Origin: an uncultured Micrococcales bacterium
Lineage (GTDB): Bacteria > Actinomycetota > Actinomycetes > Actinomycetales > Microbacteriaceae
Assembly: GCA_903880095.1 (NCBI GenBank)
Contig: CAIRNX010000011.1
Coordinates: 1 to 36,985, forward strand
Length of the DNA stretch: 36,985 nucleotides
Direction of reading: 5' to 3'
Shown here: positions 1 to 9,008 of the stretch, one piece after another
Position numbering within the stretch: the first letter of the stretch is position 1
Layout of the letters: every line of letters begins with the position of its first letter
Notes under the pieces: generated by a model
Seen by the model: only the letters and a program-made list of their open reading frames with translations
Database searches by the model: none
What the model was told of the DNA's origin: nothing
Made by a program: the position numbers and the translations under genes

Positions 1-684
1 GAGCTCGGCGGCGGTTCGATGACCGGTCTACCAATCATCGAGACCAAGGCAAACGACGTTTCGGCATACATTCCGACCAACGTGATCTCGATCACCGACG
101 GCCAGATCTTCTTGCAGTCTGACCTTTTCAACTCGAACCAGCGCCCTGCCATCGACGTAGGTATCTCGGTTTCTCGTGTTGGTGGAGCAGCTCAGGTCAA
201 GGGCATCAAGAAGGTTTCGGGAACCCTGAAGCTTGAACTTGCTCAGTACCGTTCGCTAGAAGCCTTCGCAATGTTCGCCAGCGACCTAGATGCGGCCTCG
301 CGCCAGCAGCTAGCCCGCGGTGCACGTCTGATGGAGCTCCTAAAGCAGCCACAGTACTCGCCGTACCCTGTCGAAGACCAGACCGTTTCGGTTTGGGCTG
401 GCACCACCGGCAAGCTCGACGAAGTGCCGGTCGAAGACGTTCTCCGCTTTGAGCGCGAGTTCCTCGACTACCTGCGCCGCAACACCAAGGTTCTCGACGT
501 AATTGCCGAAACCAAGGAACTCAAGGACGACACCGTAGCAGAGCTAGATAAGGCTGTTATCGCCTTCAAGAAGGGCTTCCAGACCAAGGGTGGTGCAGGT
601 TTGCACACCTCGGCTAAAGAAGAAGCCATCGCCGATGCAGATGTCGACCAAGAGCAGATCGTCAAGCAGAAGCGCAAGAAGTAA
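1..684 (+). CDS. atpA: ATP synthase F1 subunit alpha (3' part)
   Basis: This is the C-terminal part of the alpha subunit of the F1 catalytic head, which carries the non-catalytic nucleotide sites of the proton-driven ATP synthase. The frame is open from base 1, so the start lies outside the window. The first residues read [20 protein letters not shown] and are followed by [15 protein letters not shown], the family's highly conserved stretch near the nucleotide site. The C-terminal helical domain follows and ends in a charged, lysine-rich tail. A TAA stop is followed after 19 bases by atpG, consistent with the standard atpAGDC operon. Identity is certain; only the N-terminal half is missing. 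Confidence 0.98.
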   Translation, partial: ELGGGSMTGLPIIETKANDVSAYIPTNVISITDGQIFLQSDLFNSNQRPAIDVGISVSRVGGAAQVKGIKKVSGTLKLELAQYRSLEAFAMFASDLDAASRQQLARGARLMELLKQPQYSPYPVEDQTVSVWAGTTGKLDEVPVEDVLRFEREFLDYLRRNTKVLDVIAETKELKDDTVAELDKAVIAFKKGFQTKGGAGLHTSAKEEAIADADVDQEQIVKQKRKK

Positions 685-703
685 GTAAGAAGAAAGAAAC
701 AGC

Positions 704-1600
704 ATGGGAGCGCAACTTCGGGTCTATAGGCAGAAAATTAAGTCTGCCCAGACGACCAAGAAGATCACTCGCGCAATGGAGTTGATCTCGGCCTCACGTA
801 TTGCCAAAGCGCAAGCACGTGTCGCCGCCGCTACTCCGTATTCGCGCGCGGTTACCCGCGCCGTCTCGGCCGTTGCAACTTACTCGAACGTCAAGCACCC
901 GCTAACCACCGAGCCAGAGAAGATCACTCGCGCAGCGATCGTGGTCTTCACCTCTGACCGCGGTCTTGCCGGTGCGTTCTCGTCGAGCGTGCTCAAGGAG
1001 TCCGAGGCGCTAACCAATAAGCTCCAGGCCGAGGGCAAAGAGATCGACTACTACCTGGTCGGTCGCAAAGCCGTTTCGTTCTTCAACTTCAGACGCCGCG
1101 AGGCTCAGCAGAGCTGGATCGGTGGCACCGACCTTCCGGTCTTCGACACCGCCAAGGCAATCGCCGACACGGTCCTAGCCGCATTCGGTGAAGAGGGCGT
1201 CCAAGAGATTCACTTGGTCTTCAACCGCTTCGTTTCGATGATTTCGCAGGTTCCAGAAGTCGTTCGCCTACTGCCTCTAGAGGTTGTCGAAGGCGTCGAG
1301 GCTCCAACCAGCGACGAAGTGTTCCCGCTTTACGAGTTTGAGCCAGACGTAAACAAGGTGCTCGACGCACTCCTCCCGGTCTATATCGAGAGCCGAATCT
1401 TCAACGCCATGCTGCAGTCGGCCGCTTCAGAGCACGCCGCCCGCCAGAAGGCAATGAAGTCGGCAACCGACAACGCCGACAAACTGATCAAAAACTACAC
1501 AAGACTGTCGAACGCTGCACGCCAGTCTGAGATTACCCAGCAGATTTCCGAAATTGTTGGTGGTGCCGACGCACTTGTCACCGCCGACAAGGACGCATAA
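704..1600 (+). CDS. atpG: ATP synthase F1 subunit gamma
   Basis: This 298-residue protein is the central rotor shaft that couples proton flow through Fo to catalysis in the alpha3beta3 head. The N-terminus [20 protein letters not shown] followed by [13 protein letters not shown] is the family signature for the first long helix. The C-terminal helix contains [20 protein letters not shown] followed by MKSATDNAD, the part that inserts into the head. Length matches the family. The ATG is preceded by an A-rich stretch with AAGAAAGAAA. It sits 19 bases after atpA and 15 bases before atpD, so it is clearly in the same operon. Nothing is unusual. Confidence 0.98.
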   Translation: MGAQLRVYRQKIKSAQTTKKITRAMELISASRIAKAQARVAAATPYSRAVTRAVSAVATYSNVKHPLTTEPEKITRAAIVVFTSDRGLAGAFSSSVLKESEALTNKLQAEGKEIDYYLVGRKAVSFFNFRRREAQQSWIGGTDLPVFDTAKAIADTVLAAFGEEGVQEIHLVFNRFVSMISQVPEVVRLLPLEVVEGVEAPTSDEVFPLYEFEPDVNKVLDALLPVYIESRIFNAMLQSAASEHAARQKAMKSATDNADKLIKNYTRLSNAARQSEITQQISEIVGGADALVTADKDA

Positions 1601-3052
<1,452 letters not shown>

Positions 3053-3054
3053 TC

Positions 3055-3318
3055 ATGGCTTCAACCCTTCGCGTAGAGCTAGTTGCCGCCGACAAGGCCG
3101 TTTGGTCTGGCGAGGCAAAGCTAGTGATCGCAAAGACCGTTGAGGGTGAGATTGGTCTGATGCCAGGTCACGAGCCTATGCTCGCGATTCTTGGATCGGG
3201 CGAAGTTCGAATCACCCTGCCTGAAGGCGAAAAGCTTGTAGCAAACGCCGAAGACGGTTTTCTTTCGGTTGAGCACGACGTAGTCACCATCGTGGCTCGC
3301 CACGCCGAACTGGTCTAA
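3055..3318 (+). CDS. atpC: ATP synthase F1 subunit epsilon, short form
   Basis: This is the epsilon subunit, which joins gamma to the c-ring and in many bacteria inhibits ATP hydrolysis through its C-terminal helices. The 87 residues cover the N-terminal beta-sandwich only: the sequence shows VELVAADKAVWSGEA, then GEIGLMPGHEPMLAILG and ends at VARHAELV. The usual two-helix C-terminal domain (total about 120-140 residues in many bacteria) is absent. The stop is followed directly by a terminator, so this is a natural end and not an obvious frameshift. It starts two bases after atpD. The short form leaves coupling intact but should remove epsilon-type inhibition (inference). Confidence 0.96.
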   Translation: MASTLRVELVAADKAVWSGEAKLVIAKTVEGEIGLMPGHEPMLAILGSGEVRITLPEGEKLVANAEDGFLSVEHDVVTIVARHAELV

Positions 3319-3332
3319 ACAAACCTAAAAGT

Positions 3333-3361
3333 AAAACCCCCGGCCAGTGGTCGGGGGTTTT
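3333..3361. terminator. Bidirectional intrinsic terminator between atpC and cobO
   Basis: AAAACCCCCG (3333-3342) pairs perfectly with CGGGGGTTTT (3352-3361). Three more pairs close inside, around an AGT loop. The A-tract on one side and T-tract on the other allow it to end transcription of atpC on the plus strand and of cobO on the minus strand. Confidence 0.92.
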
Positions 3362-3363
3362 CT

Positions 3364-3993
3364 TTACTTCTGGGGCTTCTCTCGCCTGTTAGCGGCCGGA
3401 ACCCACTTCACGTCGCCGCCGTGCTTAATGTTGGCGTAACGGGCAAGTACAAAGAGTAGGTCTGAGAGACGGTTGAGGTATTTGACCGCGACGATGTTCA
3501 TGCCGCCCTCGGTGTGACCTTTCTTGCCAGGCTCGGTGCCGTGTGCCTCGATCGCGTGCCAGGTGGCGCGCTCTGCGCGGCGAACAACCGTGCGTGCGAG
3601 GTGTAGGCCGGCAGCCAAGCCGGATCCTCCCGGAAGAATAAACGAGTCGAGCTTCGGTAGGTCTTTGTTGTATTTGTCGATTGCAGCTTCGAGTGCGTCA
3701 ACCCATACGGCATCAACGCGTAGTGGCTCGTATTCGTAGTGCTCGTTGAGCGGGTTTGAGAGGTCGGCTCCAAGATCGAACAGGTCGTTCTGAATCTGCG
3801 AAAGCAGGTGCAGGGTGTCTTCGTCGAATTCGCCGTGTGCGAGCGACACGGCAACACCAATAGCCGAGTTGGCTTCGTCCACGTCGGCATATGCCTCAAT
3901 GCGCGGGTCGGTTTTGCGAACTCGCGAGAAGTTGCTCAAGCCCGTCATGCCTTCGTCGCCGGTGCGGGTGTAAATCTTGGTAAGTCTGACCAT
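3364..3993 (-). CDS. PduO-type ATP:cob(I)alamin adenosyltransferase
   Basis: This enzyme transfers the adenosyl group of ATP to cob(I)alamin to make coenzyme B12. The 209-residue sequence belongs to the PduO/MMAB family. The N-terminal ATP-binding loop is KIYTRTGDEGMTGL, then YADVDEANSAIG and SFILPGGSGLAAGLHLARTV followed by VRRAERATW, with the conserved arginines of the active site at the subunit interface. The length fits the family. It is leaderless by appearance: a TAAACT box ends six bases before the ATG and no ribosome-binding site is visible. Its presence implies that the cell uses an adenosylcobalamin-dependent enzyme, but no such enzyme or B12 synthesis gene is in the window. Confidence 0.93.
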   Translation of the reverse strand: MVRLTKIYTRTGDEGMTGLSNFSRVRKTDPRIEAYADVDEANSAIGVAVSLAHGEFDEDTLHLLSQIQNDLFDLGADLSNPLNEHYEYEPLRVDAVWVDALEAAIDKYNKDLPKLDSFILPGGSGLAAGLHLARTVVRRAERATWHAIEAHGTEPGKKGHTEGGMNIVAVKYLNRLSDLLFVLARYANIKHGGDVKWVPAANRREKPQK

Positions 3994-3999
3994 GGCTCA

Positions 4000-4005
4000 A
4001 GTTTA
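4000..4005 (-). promoter_or_regulatory. -10 box for leaderless cobalamin adenosyltransferase gene
   Basis: On the minus strand this reads TAAACT, then six bases (TGAGCC), then ATG. That places the predicted transcription start at the start codon. It overlaps by two bases the plus-strand -10 box of yaaA. Confidence 0.7.
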
Positions 4006-4009
4006 GGCT
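4004..4009 (+). promoter_or_regulatory. -10 box for leaderless yaaA
   Basis: TAGGCT is followed by seven bases (TGTAATC) and then the yaaA ATG. There is no purine-rich ribosome-binding site. It shares bases 4004-4005 with the opposing -10 box. Confidence 0.65.
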
Positions 4010-4016
4010 TGTAATC

Positions 4017-4781
4017 ATGTTGTTCCTGTTGCCACCCTCTGAGACCAAAGAAGTCGGCGGTTCGCCACTGTCAATCTCTCAGGTTGCGTTGACGTTCGGT
4101 GGGCTCAACCCAGCCCGCGATGCCGTCTACGAGGCTCTGAAGGCTCTCTGCGAGCACCCTGACGAGGCAGCAAGAGTTCTAAAGCTCGGCAAGAAACAAC
4201 TTGACCAGATCGAAATCAACCTTGCCGTGCAAGTCGCACCAACCATGCCGGCAATCAACCGTTACAACGGCACGCTCTACGACGCCATTCACGGCCGCGG
4301 GCTCAAGGGCACACCAACCGAACACAACCAGATCACCAATGAAATGTTCGAGCGAGCCAAAGACACCGTTCTTATTCAGTCAGCACTTTTTGGGTTGATT
4401 CCGGCAACCAACCTGATACCCAACTATCGACTAAGCGGCACAACCAACCTGCCTGACATCAGCCTCAAGGATGTTTGGGGCCCTGCGCACGAACCAATCT
4501 GGAGTCGCCTCGAAAACGGCCCGATCATCGACCTCCGGTCTAAGGCTTACGCCGAACTGGCACCTATCCCTGAAGGTGTAGAGCACTACTGGGTTGAGGT
4601 GCTTGATGCCAACAGCGGCAAAGCTTTGAACCACTTCAATAAGAAGGGCAAGGGGCAGCTCATCAATGCCATGCTCGCGGCGAAGACGGAGCCGAAGACC
4701 ATTGCGGAGCTAATCAAGATTGCCAAGTCGGCTGGTTTGCGACTTGAAAAGTCACCAGTGGGGCTCAACCTCTTCGTCTAA
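4017..4781 (+). CDS. yaaA: YaaA (DUF328) peroxide-stress protein
   Basis: This 254-residue protein belongs to the YaaA/DUF328 family, which in Escherichia coli limits free intracellular iron and so protects DNA during peroxide stress. Visible family features are the N-terminal LLFLLPPSETK-type start (MLFLLPPSETKEVGG), the central TPTEHNQITNEMFERAKDTV region, IPNYRLSGTTNLPDISLK, and the C-terminal NHFNKKGKGQLINAM. The length fits. The start lies seven bases after a TAGGCT box with no Shine-Dalgarno sequence, so the mRNA is probably leaderless. Its 3' end overlaps the convergent tag gene by 17 bases. The neighbouring tag and ogt genes fit a DNA-protection context. Confidence 0.9.
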   Translation: MLFLLPPSETKEVGGSPLSISQVALTFGGLNPARDAVYEALKALCEHPDEAARVLKLGKKQLDQIEINLAVQVAPTMPAINRYNGTLYDAIHGRGLKGTPTEHNQITNEMFERAKDTVLIQSALFGLIPATNLIPNYRLSGTTNLPDISLKDVWGPAHEPIWSRLENGPIIDLRSKAYAELAPIPEGVEHYWVEVLDANSGKALNHFNKKGKGQLINAMLAAKTEPKTIAELIKIAKSAGLRLEKSPVGLNLFV

Positions 4782-5286
4782 AGCAGCCCTCGGTGTGATC
4801 TTCAACCATTCCGATCGCCTGCATGAGCGCGTGCATGGTGGTTGGGCCAACAAAGTTGAAGCCGAGTTTGCGAAGTGCTTTGCTCATTGCTTCTGACTCA
4901 GGGCTCTTGGTGAGATTACGGCGGTCTTCGGTAGGGGTGAAGGTTCTTACGAATGCCTCGATGCCGCCTTCTAGCTCCTTGGCAATTCTTGCGTTGTTGA
5001 TTACCGCTTCGATCTTGCCGCGGTGGCGAATGATGCCTTCGTTTTGAAGCAGGCGCTCGACGTCTTGGTTGGTCATCTTGGCAACCTTGGCGATTTCGAA
5101 ACCATGGAAGGCTTCACGGAAGCCTTCGCGGCGTTTGAGAATAGTTAGCCACGATAGACCGGCTTGGAAGCCTTCTAGGCTCATGCGCTCAAACATGGCG
5201 TCGTCGCCGGTAATGGGGGAGCCCCACTCGGTGTCGTGGTATTCGATGTAGATCTCGTCGCTGGTTACCCAGCCGCAGCGCTGCAC
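4765..5286 (-). CDS. tag: DNA-3-methyladenine glycosylase I
   Basis: Tag excises 3-methyladenine from alkylated DNA in base-excision repair. With a GTG start at 5284-5286 the protein has 173 residues and begins MQRCGWVTSDEIYIEYHDTE, closely matching the family start. The zinc-holding residues known from E. coli Tag are present: Cys4, His17, and His164 and Cys168 near the C-terminus. The helix-hairpin-helix region GIIRHRGKIEAVINNA and the LSWLTILKRRE stretch are also conserved. A longer frame runs upstream inside ogt, but only this start gives the conserved N-terminus. The GTG overlaps the ogt stop as TAGTG, so tag is translated after ogt in one operon. Confidence 0.95.
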   Translation of the reverse strand: MQRCGWVTSDEIYIEYHDTEWGSPITGDDAMFERMSLEGFQAGLSWLTILKRREGFREAFHGFEIAKVAKMTNQDVERLLQNEGIIRHRGKIEAVINNARIAKELEGGIEAFVRTFTPTEDRRNLTKSPESEAMSKALRKLGFNFVGPTTMHALMQAIGMVEDHTEGCFRRRG

Positions 5287-5756
5287 TAGTCTTTGGTTTC
5301 GATTTGCTCGAGTTTTAGCAGCCAACGCTTGGTAGGGATTCCTTCGCCACCCGAGTAGCCGGTGATCTTGCCAGAGGTGCCGAGGACTCGGTGGCAGCCG
5401 ATTAGAAGCGGAATCGGATTCGAACCAACAGCACCCCCAACTGCACGGCTTGCCTTGGGTTTGCCAATCTCGCGAGCAATGTCGGCGTAGCTGAGAACCT
5501 CGCCGAATGGGATTCGAGCAATTTCGTTCCACACGCTTTGCTGAAACTTGGTGCCGCGCGCTTCGAAACTGAAAGTGAACGCTTTGCGCTTGCCTTTGAA
5601 ATACTCTGTGAGTTGCTTCTCGGCCTCTTTGAGAACCTTGGCTGCGCCGAAGGTCGGCCCAGGCGTCTTCGCCATGGTTAGTTCGACGATTGTTTCGCCG
5701 TCGGCGGTCAGGTTGATGTGGCCGACGGGTGAGGTGAATGTCGATTGAGCGAGCAT
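5286..5756 (-). CDS. ogt: Methylated-DNA--protein-cysteine methyltransferase with GCHR active site
   Basis: This is a suicide enzyme that moves the methyl group from O6-methylguanine to its own cysteine. The 156-residue form has an N-terminal domain, then the winged helix FQQSVWNEIARIPFGEVLSY, the arginine finger in KASRAVGGAVGSNPIP (Arg104), and the active site GCHRVLG with Cys121. The usual motif is PCHRV; here Gly120 replaces the proline. An in-frame ATG at 5819 would add 21 residues. The start at 5756 is preferred because it gives the normal N-terminus and lies six bases after a TACCAT -10 box. It is first in an operon with tag. Confidence 0.93.
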   Translation of the reverse strand: MLAQSTFTSPVGHINLTADGETIVELTMAKTPGPTFGAAKVLKEAEKQLTEYFKGKRKAFTFSFEARGTKFQQSVWNEIARIPFGEVLSYADIAREIGKPKASRAVGGAVGSNPIPLLIGCHRVLGTSGKITGYSGGEGIPTKRWLLKLEQIETKD

Positions 5757-5762
5757 GAGTTT

Positions 5763-5768
5763 ATGGTA
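5763..5768 (-). promoter_or_regulatory. -10 box for leaderless ogt-tag operon
   Basis: On the minus strand TACCAT is followed by AAACTC and then the preferred ATG of ogt. The spacing is the same six bases seen at several other genes here. It also supports the shorter ogt start. Confidence 0.6.
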
Positions 5769-5831
5769 GTCCGAGAATGCAAGATTTTGGAGGCTGTGTA
5801 TAAACCAGATGTTCACCAAAAAGAAACATAA

Positions 5832-5869
5832 CCATCTAGCTCTTATTCGATTTAGCGAACACTAGATGG
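5832..5869. promoter_or_regulatory. 8-bp inverted repeat upstream of the pentapeptide gene
   Basis: CCATCTAG (5832-5839) and CTAGATGG (5862-5869) are perfect inverted copies separated by 22 bases. They lie in the 144-base gap between divergent ogt and the pentapeptide-repeat gene. The right arm could overlap a -10 element. It may be an operator or a long hairpin; the sequence alone does not decide. Confidence 0.5.
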
Positions 5870-5900
5870 CAGAATTGCCAAAAGCTTTGAAAGGCGAACC

Positions 5901-7484
5901 ATGAACCGAAGATTCTCGAAAATATTTTCAGCAGTAATCATTCTGGGACTTGCCCTCACCGGCACAGCAGTCACAAGTGTCGCAGCGAATGCCTCACCTC
6001 AGGTGTGCCAATTTTGCGACCTAACCGGAGCAGACTTCTCGGGTCAAGATTTGAGTGGTGCCGATTTCTCGGGTGACATTCTTACCAACGCTAACTTCAA
6101 TAACGCCACCCTCGTTGGTGCAAATTTCACAAGTGCTAACCTAACGTTCAGCAGCTTCGAAGGTGTTGGAGCACCTCAAGCAAATTTCACTGGGGCAACT
6201 GCTACGGGCGCGCGATTTACTGACTCAGATCTAAACATGGCTGTCTTTCACGGAGTGAACGCAATGCGTTCGGACTTTTCGTATTCGTCAATCACAAACG
6301 CGGACTTCGGGTCGTCAAACCTAATGTCGGCGAAGTTTGTCAACTCAAACGTTCAGAATGCGTACTTCAATGGAGCGAGCCTGAACTTGGGCGATTTCAC
6401 AGGCGCAAACCTCATTACTGCAGTGTTTACCAGCGCATCACTTGACCGCACCAACTTAAGTTACGCGAATCTGGCCTCGGCAAACTTATCATCAGCGAAT
6501 ATGACTCATGCGAACCTTATTTACAGTGGCTTGCAAGACGCCCTTCTAATTGAATCCGATTTGACCTTGGCAGACTTTGACCATGCGTTTCTCACAGGTG
6601 CAAATCTTGATCGCGCAAATGTAAATGGAATATCCTTCGATCAGATCACTTCTGGTTCGCTAAGCGGCGCGCCGCTTATGCGAACTTATGGCCTGAGTTA
6701 TGTCAGTGGCTATTTTGTTGGTGCAGGGGTGAACCTCAGTGGCGCAGACCTAACAGGATTCAACTTGTCAGGTTTGGATTTGCAGCGTGTTGATTTCAGA
6801 AACGCCAATCTGACCAACGCGAACCTGTCGCTGAGTGACATGTCGGGCGACCTGCTTGAAAACTCAAACCTCACCAACGCAGATCTTCGTTACTCAAACC
6901 TAAGCAGAGCTTGGGCACCTGATGCGAATCTTTCAGGAGCTAATCTTCAAGGAGCCAATCTAACCGCAGCCAATATGAACGTCGTCAGCGTCCAAGGCGC
7001 CAACCTGAGTTCGGCAGTTCTCGACGGCGTAGACCTGAGTGCGCTCGATCTTTCGACAGTCACATTGACCGGGGCTAAGGGCTCGCTGATCAATCACGTC
7101 GGAACTCTTCCCATCGGCTGGTCGGTTGTGAACGGAACACTCACCTACAGAGCGCCAAGTATTTTGGCCACCAATAAGCCCTCAGTCTTTGGTGTTAATC
7201 TGTCGTCGAAGAGTGGTAAGGCAAAGTTGACTTTGCGAAGTGGTACGTGGGTTTCTGTTGCCAATGTGACTTTGGCTGCAAAGTGGTACGCGTGCAAGTT
7301 GCCTGTAAGCAAGTTGAGGTCAACGGTGCCAGCAGGCTGCAAGGCCATTGCTGGTGCTTTAGCCAATTCCCTGAAAATTGTTAAGGCTTTCAAAGGCATG
7401 TACATCGCCGGATTCGTTACCGCTACTGCTCCCGGTGCGGCAACGGTTTCTTGGTTTACAAAAACAACTAAAAAGATCTCATAG
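5901..7484 (+). CDS. Secreted pentapeptide-repeat protein
   Basis: This 527-residue protein has a Sec signal peptide: the positive MNRRFSKIF, a hydrophobic core, and a likely cut near ANASPQ. A long run of pentapeptide repeats of the A(D/N)LXX type follows (about residues 38-395), expected to form a right-handed beta-helix. The run is broken near residues 250-280 by GAPLMRTYGLSYVSGYFVGA, and it ends with a related block GTLPIGWSVVNGTL. These look like two copies of one spacer module. About 110 residues follow as a separate, lysine-rich C-terminal domain containing two cysteines. GAAAGG precedes the ATG. The base composition is visibly more AT-rich than the neighbours (one 60-base line counted at 25 G+C). 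No enzymatic or gyrase-protection role can be assigned; the export signal argues for a surface or extracellular role. Confidence 0.9.
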   Translation: MNRRFSKIFSAVIILGLALTGTAVTSVAANASPQVCQFCDLTGADFSGQDLSGADFSGDILTNANFNNATLVGANFTSANLTFSSFEGVGAPQANFTGATATGARFTDSDLNMAVFHGVNAMRSDFSYSSITNADFGSSNLMSAKFVNSNVQNAYFNGASLNLGDFTGANLITAVFTSASLDRTNLSYANLASANLSSANMTHANLIYSGLQDALLIESDLTLADFDHAFLTGANLDRANVNGISFDQITSGSLSGAPLMRTYGLSYVSGYFVGAGVNLSGADLTGFNLSGLDLQRVDFRNANLTNANLSLSDMSGDLLENSNLTNADLRYSNLSRAWAPDANLSGANLQGANLTAANMNVVSVQGANLSSAVLDGVDLSALDLSTVTLTGAKGSLINHVGTLPIGWSVVNGTLTYRAPSILATNKPSVFGVNLSSKSGKAKLTLRSGTWVSVANVTLAAKWYACKLPVSKLRSTVPAGCKAIAGALANSLKIVKAFKGMYIAGFVTATAPGAATVSWFTKTTKKIS

Positions 7485-7486
7485 AC

Positions 7487-7527
7487 AAAGAGAATCGCCC
7501 CAGCATTTAGCTGGGGCGATTCTCTTT
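7487..7527. terminator. Bidirectional terminator, 18-bp perfect stem
   Basis: AAAGAGAATCGCCCCAGC (7487-7504) pairs perfectly with GCTGGGGCGATTCTCTTT (7510-7527) around the five-base loop ATTTA. The T-run continues to 7528. It lies between the convergent pentapeptide and aminotransferase genes and can serve both. Confidence 0.95.
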
Positions 7528-7538
7528 TGGGTTGGACT

Positions 7539-8969
7539 TTAGAACAGGTCCCACGCCTTTGAGAGGCTATCGCGAAGGAGGCCCTCGAGCTCGTCGAACT
7601 CTGGCTGGCCGATGGTTAGCGGCGGAGCCAGCTGAACCACAGGGTCGCCACGGTCGTCTGAGCGGCAGTAGAGGCCCGCGTCATACATGTGGGTCGAAAG
7701 GAATCCGCGAAGCAACTTCTCGGCTTCTTCGTCGTTGAATGTCTCTCGGGTGTCTTTGTCTTTCACAAGTTCGATTGCATAGAAGTAGCCTTCGCCGCGA
7801 ACGTCACCAACGATTGGTAGGTCACGAAGCTTGTCGAGGGTTGCCTTGAAAGCACCGGCGTTGCGGGCAACGTTGCCGACCAGGTCTTCTTCATCAAAGA
7901 TGTCGAGGTTGGCAAGGGCTACGGCTGCCGAAACAGGGTGACCGGCGAAGGTGTAACCGTGAGGGAAGATCGCGGTGCCCTTCTTGAACGGTTCGAAGAA
8001 ACGCTCGTTCACCATCAACGCTCCGATTGGGGCGTAGGCAGAGGTCATACCCTTCGCGCAGACAAGCATGTCTGGCTCGAAGTCGTAGAACTCGCTGGCA
8101 AACATTGTTCCGATGCGTCCGAAGCCGTCGATGGTTTCGTCAGCAACCAGGATCACGTCGTACTTGTCGCAGATTTCACGAATCAACTTGAAGTAGAGCT
8201 TCGGTGCGGTAAAGCAACCGCCCGAGTTCTGCACTGGCTCCAAGAAGAACGCTGCAACGGTGTCTGGGTCTTCGAAAAGAATCATTTCTTCGACGCGGTT
8301 GGCGGCCCAAATCGCGAAGTCATCTTCGGTCTCAAAGTCGTCTTGAGCGCGGTACCAGTTGGTGTTTGGCACACGGAAGGTGCTAGGTACTAGCGGCTCG
8401 AAGGCCTTCTTCATGCTCGGAATGCCGGTTAGCGAAAGAGCTCCGTGCGAGGTGCCGTGGTAGGCAACAGCGCGGGTCAGCACCTTGTGCTTCATCGGCT
8501 TACCGATCATCTTGAAGTACTGCTTAGCAAGCTTCCAGGCTGTCTCGTTGGCCTCGCCACCGCCGGTGGTGAAGAAGACGCGGTGAAGCGACTTCGGGGC
8601 ATATGAGAGTAGGCGCTCTGAGAGTTCAACTGCAGGAGCGTGCACGTTTGACCAAATAGGGAAGTAGTCGAGCTGCTTCATCTGCTTGGCGGCTGCCTCG
8701 GCCAGCTTGTGGCGACCGTGCCCGGCGTTTACTGCGAACAGGCTCGAGATGCCGTCGAAGTACTTCTTACCGTTTTGGTCCCAGAAGTGGTGGCCTTCTG
8801 CTTTTGTGATGATAGGGATCGGGCTCTCCTCAAACTGGGAGTGCCTGGTGAAATGCATCCACATGTTTTCACGGGCTGCATGTTCGAGTTGTTTAACTGT
8901 TGGCTCTACGCCGGCCTTGCGGGCGTCTAGCAAGGGGGTTGCACGATCATTTATTTTATTCATGATCAT
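7539..8969 (-). CDS. Class III aminotransferase, probably putrescine/omega-amine:pyruvate type
   Basis: This is a 476-residue PLP enzyme of the class III (omega-transaminase) family. The PLP lysine is Lys306 in LVCAKGMTSAYAPIGA, and the ring-binding aspartate is Asp277 in LVADETIDGFGRIG. TTGGGEANETAWKLAKQY and AYHGTSHGALSLTG bind the cofactor phosphate and substrate. The N-terminus HFTRHSQFEE and the overall length resemble SpuC-like putrescine- or polyamine-pyruvate transaminases rather than GabT. The substrate is inferred from the neighbouring patD-like, pot and gabT genes. It follows the Lrp-type gene by 39 bases on the same strand, probably co-transcribed. Two closely spaced ATGs (8969, 8963) compete; the choice does not matter for function. 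Confidence 0.9.
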   Translation of the reverse strand: MIMNKINDRATPLLDARKAGVEPTVKQLEHAARENMWMHFTRHSQFEESPIPIITKAEGHHFWDQNGKKYFDGISSLFAVNAGHGRHKLAEAAAKQMKQLDYFPIWSNVHAPAVELSERLLSYAPKSLHRVFFTTGGGEANETAWKLAKQYFKMIGKPMKHKVLTRAVAYHGTSHGALSLTGIPSMKKAFEPLVPSTFRVPNTNWYRAQDDFETEDDFAIWAANRVEEMILFEDPDTVAAFFLEPVQNSGGCFTAPKLYFKLIREICDKYDVILVADETIDGFGRIGTMFASEFYDFEPDMLVCAKGMTSAYAPIGALMVNERFFEPFKKGTAIFPHGYTFAGHPVSAAVALANLDIFDEEDLVGNVARNAGAFKATLDKLRDLPIVGDVRGEGYFYAIELVKDKDTRETFNDEEAEKLLRGFLSTHMYDAGLYCRSDDRGDPVVQLAPPLTIGQPEFDELEGLLRDSLSKAWDLF

Positions 8970-9008
8970 GAGATATCACTCTTTACATTGGTTGGTTTTG
9001 AGGGCGCA

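Noticed and set aside
5287-5532. N-terminal extension of tag into ogt
   Set aside because: The extra residues have no family match, whereas the GTG at 5286 gives the conserved zinc-site numbering Cys4 and His17.
7938-8393. 151-codon plus-strand frame opposite the aminotransferase
   Set aside because: Antisense to a complete PLP enzyme; no family sequence or ribosome-binding site.
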